NCBI RefSeq assembly: GCF_002896855.1
Contig: NZ_CP021850.1
Span: 4,667,217 to 4,731,216 of the forward strand
Reading direction: 5' to 3'
DNA length: 64,000 bases
From: Clostridium thermosuccinogenes
Lineage (GTDB): Bacteria; Bacillota; Clostridia; Acetivibrionales; DSM-5807
Positions 26,331 through 36,800 of this stretch are shown one piece after another. Both the position numbers and the translations under genes were made by a program. The notes under the pieces are model-generated. The model saw only the letters and a list, made by a program, of their open reading frames with translations. It made no database searches and was not told where the DNA came from. Position 1 is the first letter of the stretch; each line of letters starts with the position of its first letter.

Positions 26331-28016
26331 ATGAAAACCAAAGTTCTGAAGTTGGTGGCTTTATTTGCTGCTCTCATCATGGCGCTTAATATTATGGCCG
26401 GATGTGGAAGTACCTCCGGTGACAAGACATCGGATGCCGAGACGAGCAGTAAAGCTACAACACCGGCAGAAGAGACCAAAGATGCTAAAGATCCTGCTGA
26501 GGATACTACTCCAATAACACTCAAAGTATTTCTGAAAAATGAATTGAACTGGGATACTCCGGTGGGGCGTGAAATAACTAAGAAGACCGGTATTACCTTG
26601 GATTTTGTACCCATCGCCGGAGATGCTCAGGAAAAGCTCAATCTGATGTTGGCATCCAATGATATGCCTGACATAGTGAGCATTGACCGATGGTCTGACG
26701 CAAACAGCAAATATATCAAATCTAAAGCTGTAATTCCTCTGGATGATTTGATGGAGAAATATGGTCCCAACGTGAAATCCCAGCTGGGGGACACCTTGAA
26801 AAAAGTGCTGAATGAGGATGGACATCTTTACGGCATACCTTCTTGGTTCAGCAGTGAAGTTCAGCCTAGTCCGGTTTTTGGTTTCCTTATCCGCATGAAT
26901 TATGTGAAGGAATTAGGCTATTATGAGAAGTATACAAGCAAAGGATATTTCACTAAAGACGAGTTCCTGAGCTTGTTGAAAGACTGGAAAGCTAAATATC
27001 CCAATATCAACGGTAAGGATACTTTGCCTGTGACCATCAATCAGGACAACTACAGCGGCGCTCGCTACACGTTTATGGGCATGTATGCCATAGGCTCTTA
27101 TTATGAGCAGGACGGCAAGCTGAGAGACAATGTTTATAATCCGGCATATAAAGAAATGTTTATGTTTATGAATCAGCTGTATCGGGAAGGCCTGCTTGAT
27201 AAGGACTGGCCGGTGAACAAGACGGCTCTGTGGAATGAGAAGATGTCCAACGGCTATGTTCTGTGTGCTCCTGATGCTTACTGGAATGCCGGGGCTAACA
27301 GCGTTCTGGCAAAAGATGCAAACGGAAACGAAACTCCAGACAATATGTTCTATCCCTTTAAGGTTGTCGCAGACGGCGTAGATCCTCAGAAGACGACCTA
27401 TGGACCTACCAGCGTCCTCGGATGGCTGTTTACTTACATCACTTCAGCCAACAAATATCCTGAGCGCACCATGAAGTTCCTTGACTATCTCATCAGCGAA
27501 GAAGGCCAGTATATTACTCAGTGGGGTCCTGAAGGGCTTTTCTGGGAAATGAAGGATAACCAGCGCACCATAAAAGAAGATAGCCTGGAAGAGCTTAAAA
27601 AGGATTTCTGGACCGCCATCGGAGACAATGGAATACGCAAATATGAAATCGTATTCAAGTCCGGAATAGCACAAGATGGCAAGCCTTATGATTTATGGGC
27701 CGAATATTCACAGAACTACGGTACAAAGGATCCTGTTGCCGAATTTGCAAAGCAATACCTTGGAGACTCCGCATGGGATACTACGTTGTATGACAACCTG
27801 GGGCCTGCTGCCGGTACTCCTGAAGCGCTCATATCCACTAAGATAAGCGATATCGGAAAGAATATGGAGCCGAAGATAATCCTGGCGAAAACCCAGGAGG
27901 AAGCCAGCCAGCTGTACGATCAGATGGTTGCGGATATGGAAAAGGCAGGCTTGGCAAAGGTTGAAGAGATTGTAAACGCTAATTTTGCCAAAAAGAGAGA
28001 GCTCTGGGGCAACTAA
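26331..28016 (+). CDS. Extracellular solute-binding lipoprotein of the oligosaccharide ABC importer
   Basis: A 561-residue exported lipoprotein. MKTKVLKLVALFAALIMALN is followed by the lipobox IMAGC, so Cys ~23 would be lipidated. A low-complexity Ser/Thr/Asp/Glu linker then leads to the binding domain (ITLKVFLKNELNWDTPVGRE). Domain features are NDMPDIVSIDRW, YGIPSW and YPERTMKFLDYLISEEG. The length matches the large LplA/YtcQ-type binding proteins paired with LplB/YtcP permeases. ATG 26331 is chosen because AAGAGGAGG lies just upstream; the frame is open to a TTG at 26283 without a ribosome site. It presents galactoside-type oligosaccharides to the permeases (substrate inferred from the neighbours). 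Confidence 0.92.
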   Translation: MKTKVLKLVALFAALIMALNIMAGCGSTSGDKTSDAETSSKATTPAEETKDAKDPAEDTTPITLKVFLKNELNWDTPVGREITKKTGITLDFVPIAGDAQEKLNLMLASNDMPDIVSIDRWSDANSKYIKSKAVIPLDDLMEKYGPNVKSQLGDTLKKVLNEDGHLYGIPSWFSSEVQPSPVFGFLIRMNYVKELGYYEKYTSKGYFTKDEFLSLLKDWKAKYPNINGKDTLPVTINQDNYSGARYTFMGMYAIGSYYEQDGKLRDNVYNPAYKEMFMFMNQLYREGLLDKDWPVNKTALWNEKMSNGYVLCAPDAYWNAGANSVLAKDANGNETPDNMFYPFKVVADGVDPQKTTYGPTSVLGWLFTYITSANKYPERTMKFLDYLISEEGQYITQWGPEGLFWEMKDNQRTIKEDSLEELKKDFWTAIGDNGIRKYEIVFKSGIAQDGKPYDLWAEYSQNYGTKDPVAEFAKQYLGDSAWDTTLYDNLGPAAGTPEALISTKISDIGKNMEPKIILAKTQEEASQLYDQMVADMEKAGLAKVEEIVNANFAKKRELWGN

Positions 28017-28106
28017 CAGCTAAGAGACATAGAAGTGATCTTTTATGACATGTAATATGCAGAAAAATAATATGCAATAAAAAATAGAGATTTTCTAACT
28101 GACTGT

Positions 28107-28150
28107 GCCGAATCATAAAGAATCGCTTATGTGAAACTGAATGATTCGGC
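28107..28150 (+). terminator. Possible terminator or attenuator hairpin after the ABC genes
   Basis: A perfect 10-bp stem, GCCGAATCAT/ATGATTCGGC, has a 24-nt loop. The downstream tract is only mildly T-rich, so read-through into the following glycosidase genes is possible. Confidence 0.45.
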
Positions 28151-28194
28151 CAGTTTGGTTATATAGGTGATAATACTTGCTATTCTATATAAAG

Positions 28195-28262
28195 ATATAA
28201 AATGGTTCAGCTCAGGCAATTGAAATGGGTTGGGTTGCTGTTCCTGAAAGAATCAAAGTACA
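28195..28262. repeat. Diverged third relative of the palindromic element (copy C)
   Basis: Shares ATAAAATGGTTCAGCT, AATTGAAATGG and then, with small gaps, GTTGCTGTTCCTGAAAG...TCAAAGTACAT with copy B at 38016-38082, in the same orientation. Its right arm is not recognisable. Homology is likely but not certain. Confidence 0.45.
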
Positions 28263-28543
28263 TGAAGTATTACTTGAAATGCTGAATTTGCCTGTACCAT
28301 TGAAAGCCCTGTCTTATGAATCACTAATTTACTATAAATCTATTGTCTGTAAATGATACTGACCTCTTTAACTCGAAACTTACGCTCAAAAAATGCTATC
28401 ACAACCACTCATGCTTGCAATGCGCAACCAATATGAAAATTGACATTCATATTTTCAATGTTAGTGAGTTAAAACATGTAAGCAGCGCATAAGGCTGGCA
28501 ATGCCTGGGTCAGGAGAAAAACATGTAAATAGGAGGTAGGAAC

Positions 28544-30597
28544 TTGGTTAATCAGCTATATGAAAGAGGGAGCATTCTGCTTAAGCAGGAAAACGACAGA
28601 CTCATACTTTCCGGCAGGCTTCTGAGAATAGAGTATGACCTTTCCAGCGGGTTCTCGGAATTTTGGCAGGAAGGCAGGAAAATAGCTTCAAAGGCTTTTT
28701 CCAGAGCAAAAGTGTCCGATGGATTACTATTAAATAATATCGAATATGCCACCAGGAAGCTGGCGGAGGATGGAATAAGGAAGCTGGATGACAGGATTGG
28801 CAGAGGGATCAGGGTATCAATTGAGAACCTATGCAATAACAAGCCCTCTATGGTACAAACTTTCTATATTTATGAAGATAAACCCTACTTTTTCATGGAA
28901 ATCGAATTAAAAAGCCAACAGGAGATATCCTCCAACTATGTCGCACCTTTGGCGCTTGAGGCGGATTCAGAGAAAGAAAGTGTGATGGATATAAGCAATT
29001 ATGCTGATGCGAGGGTGCTTTTCGTACCCTTTGACAATGATAAATGGATCCGCTTTGAATCAAATCCGGTACAGCATGCAAAAGAAAGCTATGAGGTAAC
29101 AGCGGTATTTGATAATCAAAGCAGAAATGGTCTTATTGTCGGTTCAGTTACCCATGATACCTGGAAGACCGGCATCAGGGTTTCAGGAGATTCGGATAAA
29201 ATAAAGGAACTGATTGTGTATGGCGGTGCAGCCGGAGAAATCACCAGGGACAGCCTTCCCCATGGCATGGTAAAGGGAGAAGCTATTACCTCCCAGAGGA
29301 TTTTCATCGGATTGTTTGATGATTATAGATCCGGGCTGGAGGAATACGGGGCAGCAAACTGTGCTATAGAGCCGATGTTGAACTGGGAAGAAGGTGTTCC
29401 TTTCGGCTGGAACAGCTGGGCCGCAGTGGAGAACAAGCTGGACTGCGAGGTTTACTTAAAAGCCTCGGAATTCTTAAAAGATCACCTGCAGGATAAGGGA
29501 TTTCAGAGCAATGGAACTGTTTATATCAACTTTGACTCCTTCTGGACAAACTTAAGTGAAGAGGAAATGAAAGCAGCGGTTGACCAGGTTCATGCCCGGG
29601 GACAGAAAGCCGGTATCTATTATACTCCCTTTACTTTTTGGGGACGGGATTACGATAGGATTGTGGAAGATACCAGAGGCGCTTATACATACAGGGACCT
29701 GGTATTGAAGGATGAGCACGGCAACATATTGCCTGAACTGGACGGAGGGATTCCTATTGATCCTACACATCCTGGAAACCTCATGCGGTTGAAGCCATGC
29801 TAAACAGATTTATCGAGGGAGGATTCGATTATATCAAGCTGGATTTCATGGCTCACGGGGCCATCGAGGGAGTCCACTATGATAAGAGAATATCCACCGG
29901 GATACAGGCTTATAATTATGGAATGGCACATATAAGAAGCCTGCTCAGTCCTGAAAGGGTAGGCAGACCGTTTTTCATCAATCTTTCCATAGCGCCCGTG
30001 TTTCCTTACCAGTATGCCCATGCCCGCCGCATATCCTGCGATGCCTTCGGCTCTATCCAGGATACCGAGTATATGTTGAACTCTCTGACCTATGGCTGGT
30101 GGATGAACAATAGCCTCTACAGGTACAATGATCCGGATCATACGGTCTTGTATAAAAGCCTCAAGAAGCCGCCCACTACAGAAAATGAAGCCGTCAGCAG
30201 ATTGAATGCTTCGGTAATAGCGGGTACTGTGCTCCTTTTAAGCGATGACTACCGTATGGAGGAAGCCAGAGCCAGAACTGAAAAGCTGCTGTCAAATAGC
30301 AATATAACCAGGCTTGCGCGAAAAGGCATGAGCTTTAGACCGGTGGAGGGCAATACCGGAAGCGCTGCTTCAGAATTTTTCACTTTGCAGGATGGTGATG
30401 AATTCTATCTTGCAGCATTCAACTACTCGGACAGAGAAGCGGAAAAAATCATCAACCTGAGCAGGATTGGACTGGATGAAAGGGTGGAACATGTGGCGAC
30501 AGACCTATGGACTGGTGAGAGAATGACTGTCTCCAAGGTTTTAAACATAAGGCTGGATGCAGCCCAGTCCAGGATATTCAGCATAGACAGGGCTTGA
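28544..30597 (+). pseudogene. Cytoplasmic clan GH-D glycosidase, split by a one-base deletion
   Basis: Two overlapping frames (28544-29803 and 29797-30597) encode halves of one ~684-residue paralogue of the 18413 enzyme. The first half ends DPTHPGNLMRLKPC-stop. In the other frame the sequence resumes as EAMLNRFIEGGFDYIKLDFM, matching the paralogue (MEYQLGKFVEWGFDYIKLDF). One base is missing near 29790 (GCGGTTGAAG; an extra G restores MRVEAMLNRF). The nucleophile (YIKLDF) and acid/base (RRISCDAFG) both lie after the break, so the first product alone cannot be catalytic. The start is TTG 28544, with AGGAGG upstream. There is no signal peptide, so it would be cytoplasmic. True mutation or sequencing error cannot be told from the sequence. 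Confidence 0.85.
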
Positions 30598-30831
30598 TGA
30601 AACGTTTGTATATATACTATAGGTTAACTCGTTATGCTGGCATTTCTAAGCATGTGCTCCGAGTTAAAGAGATAGTAGAGTTAACTATCTCTATTAGCTC
30701 TTCACATTAAGTTATCTATTCTAACAATTCTAATAAAACATACCTGTAGCAGACATCATAAATCAACTAAATGACAGATATGCCCGCACCTAAGTGAAAG
30801 CAAAAGCAAAGAAAACTAGGAGGGTTTTATT
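30598..30831 (+). promoter_or_regulatory. Structured 5' region of the giant SLH glycosidase gene
   Basis: Two successive stem-loops are visible: TTAACTCG (30624-30631) with CGAGTTAA (30660-30667), enclosing a smaller ATGCT/AGCAT stem, then a perfect 9-bp hairpin AGAGATAGT (30668-30676) / ACTATCTCT (30684-30692). Neither has a T-run, so these may be mRNA-stabilising or regulatory rather than terminators. No known riboswitch class was recognised. TAGGAGGG lies before the start codon. Confidence 0.5.
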
Positions 30832-33800
30832 ATGTTAAAGCGTATGTTTACATTTATTTTAATACTGGCGCTCATTTTTACCCAGATACTTATAGCCGTA
30901 CCCGCTACCGAGGCATATGCTGAAGGCGTTATCCAGACCTTTGAAGCGGAGAACGCTGATATTAATACCGGCGGGGTTGGGGATTCATCAAACGCATCCG
31001 GCAGGAAGGTCGTCAACGGCCTGGGAAAGGATTCGGGCTCAGGGTACGATGGGTACATACAATTCAATCATATTAATGTACCATCCGATGGCAAATACTT
31101 ATTGCACATCTATTATCAGACAGCCCAGTTCAGACCGCTGGATATAACGTTAAACGGAGGACCCGATACAGTCCGGGTTTACTGTGACTTTGAAACTGCC
31201 AATGACTGGAACACCATATACTGTAAAACGGTCAAGGTGGATTTGAACAGTGGTGAAAACACGCTCAGGCTTGGTGCTGTAACGGATGTATGGTGTCCAA
31301 ACCTGGACAGGATTGAGATTGAACCGGATACGGTATTTAGCTGTGAAGCCGAAAATCCGGATACCGATGCGGTTGAACTGGGTGGAGGAGCTTCCCCTGC
31401 CACCGGTCTGGCTACCTTTTCAGGAAATGCAGGGGTGCAAGGATTGGGAGGCAACGACGGATATGTCCTGTTTAAAAATATAGAAGCTACGAGAGATGGT
31501 TACTATGAGGTTAAAGTTTACTACTCCACAGCCCAGGACAGGGCTTTTGATATTCTTGTCAATGATAGCCTCCAATACAGGCTGAACTGCCCGAAAACCG
31601 ACAGCAGCGACTGGTACATACAGGGAAGCGCTTCAATTATCGTAAGGCTTAACCGGGGAAGCAACACCTTGAAATTCTATGACAGGGCTTCCAACGGCTG
31701 GTGCCCTGTGCTGGACAAGATAGAGGTGGAATACAGCCTTAACCAAAAGCCGGATATCATTTCCATAGAATCGGATGATCCGGCCAATATGATAGGACCT
31801 GGGGTAACTTTCGGTGACTGGGCTCTGTGCTCCGGCGGAAAGACTACTTCCTCCGGGCTGGGAAGTGAGACAGAAGGCTACATCGAGTTTAGAGAAATCC
31901 AAATTCCAAGGACAGGATATTATAGGCTTAGTGTTTTTTCCGGATATTACGGAAACAGCAGTTTTGACGTGAAGGTGAATAACCTTGTGAATTCACAATT
32001 TGTGAGCACTGATGAATACAACATACCGACAGTTGACACGGGAAGCTGGTGGACCTCAAACAAATCCTTCAAGAATATTTATCTTACAGAAGGCGAAAAA
32101 AGCATCAGATTCTTCAAAAAGGAAGGCTCAGCACCAACACTGGACAAAATTGAACTGCAATTGATCCAGCCCCTTTCCTTTGAAGCCGAATCAGCAGAAA
32201 ACAGATTTGCAGGCAGTGCCAGATTTACCGAGTCTGCGGACTGCTCAGGAGGATTGGAGGTGGAAGGCCTGGGTGGAGGAATCAGCGGTGGATCGGTAGA
32301 ATTTGATGGAATCCAGGTAGATAAGGCCGGAACTTACATTATGAATGTTCACTATTCTACCGGAGAGCAAAGATCCTTTGATATTCTGGTAAATGATACG
32401 GAGGAATATTCTCTTACCTGCGAACCTTCAGCCGGTTGGTGGACGCCTGCTTTCAAGCCTGTCACGATAACCTTGAAACAGGGCTTGAATAAAATTAAAT
32501 TCTATAACAAGCTGGACAACGGCTGGTGCCCGGGACTGGATAAAATCGACCTGATGTTTGTGGAAAATGCTCCGGCAAATGCAATCGTACTGGAGGCTGA
32601 GGATGCTCTGGGTGCCAGCGCAGAAGGATTGACAGTAGATAATGCCCCCAACTGCTCCGGCGGGAAAAGCGTTTCCGGAATTGACGGCAAATATGTGCTC
32701 TTTGATGATGTAAGCATTCCATTTACAGGCCTGTATGAGCTCAAAGTTTCCTATGTTAATGGAGATGAAAGCGGCTTAAGAAAGTTTGATATACAAATTA
32801 ATGACACTGATACTTATACTGCCGATTGTCCTCCCAATACGACATGGGGGGAATGGACGCCGGGGGATATGACTCTACAGGTATATCTGGTCAAAGGAAG
32901 GAATGATGTCAAATTTTTAAAAGCTGCAGATGCATGGTGCCCGGCACTGGACAAAATTGAACTGAAACTGGCCAAAAAAATGGAGTATGAAGCTGAGAGT
33001 GATATAAATACATTTTCCGGCAGTACTCTCTTTGCATGGGAAGCATGCTCGGGAGGCATGACTGTGCAAAGCATGGGCAACGGGCCAAATGGAGGCTCCC
33101 TGACGTTTAACGGAGTCAATGTGGATGCTGACGGCATATACACACTTAAGGTTTTTTACGGAACTGAGACCCTCAGATGGTTTGATATTCTCGTCAATGA
33201 TACTGATGCCTATGAGTTGGAATGTACCCCCACCTCGGACTGGTGGACGCCGGATAACCCGAAAACAATTGCCATAAGACTGAAAGCAGGGGATAATACA
33301 TTGAAGTTTTACAATAAAAATGTCGGAGAGTGGTGTCCGAGCCTCGATAAAATTGAGATAAAGCCTGGTGGGACACTGGATCCGGGGGATACCAGCAAAA
33401 TGATCTTTGAAGCAGAGGACCCGAATAATGACAGAACGAGCGGTACAAGGCTGGCGCAATCATCCGACTTTTCAGGAGGATACAGCGTCGAGCTGATAGG
33501 TCATGGAGAAAATGGACAGAGCCTTACCTTTAAGAACATCCAAATCGCCGAAGGAAAAGGCGGAATATATACGCTGACTGTGGATTATGCCACTTTGGAG
33601 CCTAGAGTGTTCGATATTATAGTAAATGGTGATACCAGCAACAAAATCAGGCTGGAATGCCCATCCACAGGATGGTGGTGGACCCCTGGCTCGGTATCGA
33701 CGCTTATAACGTTGCAGGAAGGAATAAACACCATCAAATTCTATGGAGAGGACCCGGACAAGGACTGTCCCGGACTGGACAGGATCATCCTTCAGGAAGG

Positions 33801-36800
33801 CAATGTCATAGATAATACACTTAGATTTACAATACCTGAAACAGGCTCTGTTTCGATAGAAGCGGAGGACTCTGAAAATATAAGGAACAGGAAGGCTTAT
33901 GTGGCCAATAGCGCGGTGAGCTCCGGAGGTAAATATGTAGCAGGCCTGGGCTCAGGAGGATATGTACAGGTCAACGGAATCGAAGCTCCTGAAGACGGAT
34001 ATTACCTTGTTGATGTATATTACACCTCTCCTGAGGACCGTCCTCTGGATCTTTTAGTGAATGACAAGGAGATTTACCGGATATATTGTGAAAATTCCGG
34101 AAGAAACGACAAACTGGCTTCTCAGGCGGGAGTTGTCGTATTGAAAAAAGGTTACAACAAGATCAAGTTTTTCAGCAACGAGTACATCGCATGTCCAAAC
34201 CTGGATAAAATTGAAATCAGCAAATACACAATACCTGATGCAGGATCGGCTAATGAATACCGGGCTGTATCGCCTAGTAATGAGCTTGGCGGAGGTGCAC
34301 AAATCTGGCTGAACGGTCAGGAAGCCTTTGTTGCCAATCTCGGTGGTGGCCCAAACAAAGGATATGTTCAGTTCAATGATATAGACGTAGCGGAAGACGG
34401 CAAATATAATCTTGCCATTTACTACTCCTGTATCGAATTCAGAACCTTGGATGTAACCACTAATGGAGTTTCCAGCCAGAAGGTTTTCTGCTATCCCACC
34501 GGAGGGATTTATTTGATGCAGCCTTTGAACATGGCGGTTGACCTGAAAGCGGGAAGGAACATCATTAAGCTTGATAATGCCACAGGAGTCGCACCTAATA
34601 TAGAAAAGATTGTAGTTTTGGGGAAAGCTGCTCCGGATGTGTCAAATGAGAGAAATATTGTGACTTTCGGTACCAACTCCGTACAGATAGAGTATGACCT
34701 TGCTTCAGGTACGGCAGATTACATCTTTAACGGCTCGAAAAAGGTTACAGGTGCATACAGTATGGTAAAGTCCGACAGGGTCATTACAAGTAAGGAATAT
34801 ACCCAACGTACCTATACGGAGGAGGATGTTAACGACAATTTCGGCATAGGCAAAAAGGTGACAGTGGTAAACAGCGCCCAGGGACTGCCGGACATGAAAC
34901 AGATTTTCTATCTGTATGACGATAAGGGTTATTTTCTCATGGAAGTGAAGCTGGAAAGTGACGCAGAGTTAAGCTCAAACCTCATGGCGCCGATAGTTGC
35001 AGAAGGAACCGGAGTGGCAGACATAGGCACAGGAACTGATAACAGAATGCTGTACATGGCCTACGATAATGATATGTATCATGACATGCCGGTGGACAAA
35101 TCCGTAAATAGGGAAGGGATTAGTTACGAAGTTTCTGCCTTGTATGATAATGCAAGCAGGAATGGTCTGGTGTTCGGTTCGGTAACCCATGATTTCTGGA
35201 AAACCGGAATTGCATATAAAGGCTCCGGGAACAAGATAGATATGCTGAGTATCTTTGGAGGCGTTATTTCACGACTGGATACGGATGATATTTGTCCTCA
35301 TGGTTCACAAGTAGGTAAAATCCTCACTTCCCCAAGAATTTTCATGGGCTTCTTTGAAGATTGGCGGAAGGGTATGGAAGAGTTTGCAGAAGCTAATACC
35401 AATATTGTTCCTGCAAAGGAATGGTCCGGTGTGAAACCCATCGGATGGAACAGCTGGGGAGCCTTTCACACCGGTATGACCTTTGATGATGCCATGAAAT
35501 CCTCCGATTATCTGAAAGCAAAACTGCAGGATAATAACTATCATGGTGAAAATGGAATAACATATATGAACCTGGATGCATGGTCCACAAACGTAGAGGT
35601 AAGGATGGATGAGTTTATTGCCAAGATAAAGGCAAACAACCAGAAACTTGGAATGTATCTGTCTCCTTTCTGCTATTGGGGTGACGATATGGAAGCGAAG
35701 GTACCCAATATAAAGTCGGATTACAAGTGGGGCGATCTGGTTCTGAAAACCTATGACGACAAATACTATCCAAAGCAGGAAGGTACGCTTTATCACCCGC
35801 TGGATCCAACTCATCCCGGCACTAAAGAGCTGGTCAAGTATTATTTTGACAAATACAAGGAGTGGGGAGTTGAGTATGTCAAGCTTGATTTTATGAACGG
35901 GGCCTCCTGTGAAGGCCAGCACTATGACCCAAATGTCAGGACGGGCGTACAGGCTTTTAATGAAGCTATGAAGCTTATCAATGAAAATGCCAAATATGAT
36001 GATGGCAGGGAAATGTTCCTGCAGCTTGAGCTTTCGCCGTATTTCCCCTATCAGTATTCCCATGCCCATCTGCTGACATCCGACATACACCATGGCAGCA
36101 TGTTTACTTCAAAATATGTGCTGTCCTCCACTACCTATGGCTGGTGGAGGGGGAAGCTTGTTCCCTGGATCGACGCTGGAATATTTACTTTAGAAGAGAC
36201 GGACGATGTTCCGTTAAGCGATGAGGAGCTTGCCAGAACCAGGGTCAATTCTCTGGTGGTATCGGGATCACTGTTCCTGGTATGTGTCGATCCGGACAGG
36301 CCTGATCATACCATGCTGGCGGAAAAATATCTTACCAACAAGGAAATAATGGATCTGGCAAGGGTTAATGGACCGTTTTTGCCGGTAGAAGGCGCTACAG
36401 GCAGTGAGCCTGCAGACATCTTTGTTTATGAGGATGGGAACGCAAATTACATTGGTGTGTTCAACCTGGATGATACAGATGTTGTGAAAACGGTGTACCT
36501 GGATAGGGCAGGTCTGGATACTGGTGCCAATTATATAGCAAGGGATCTCTGGACAGGACAGGAACAGGAAGTAAAAAGCTCCTTTACTGTCAACCTGAAA
36601 AAGTATCAGTCCACAATTTTGAAGCTGACAAAAGAAGCGCCTTCAGATAATCCAGGTAATCCAAGTAACCCTAATAACCCAAACGACCCTGTTCCTTCAG
36701 ACAACCCGAGCAATCCTAAGGATCCTATTCCTTCCGAGGATTCAAGCATTGCAGATGGTTCCGTGACGGTAACAGGCAGTTTGATTACGGTCGAAGCCGA

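Larger units (their letters stand above)
28017..28543. other. 527-bp intergenic region with hairpin and degenerate repeat
   Basis: No convincing gene. It holds a hairpin (GCCGAATCAT 28107-28116, ATGATTCGGC 28141-28150), a diverged relative of the palindromic element near 28195-28262, and an imperfect inverted repeat GAAAAT...ATTTTC near 28435-28456. A protein-like open frame without start signal (MGWVAVPERIKVHEVLLEML, about 28226 on) may be a gene scrap. Confidence 0.5.

Noticed and set aside
35305..36093. 262-residue minus-strand open frame
   Set aside because: Antisense to the catalytic domain of the giant glycosidase, whose coding strand has conserved active-site motifs. A long antisense frame is common opposite such codon usage.
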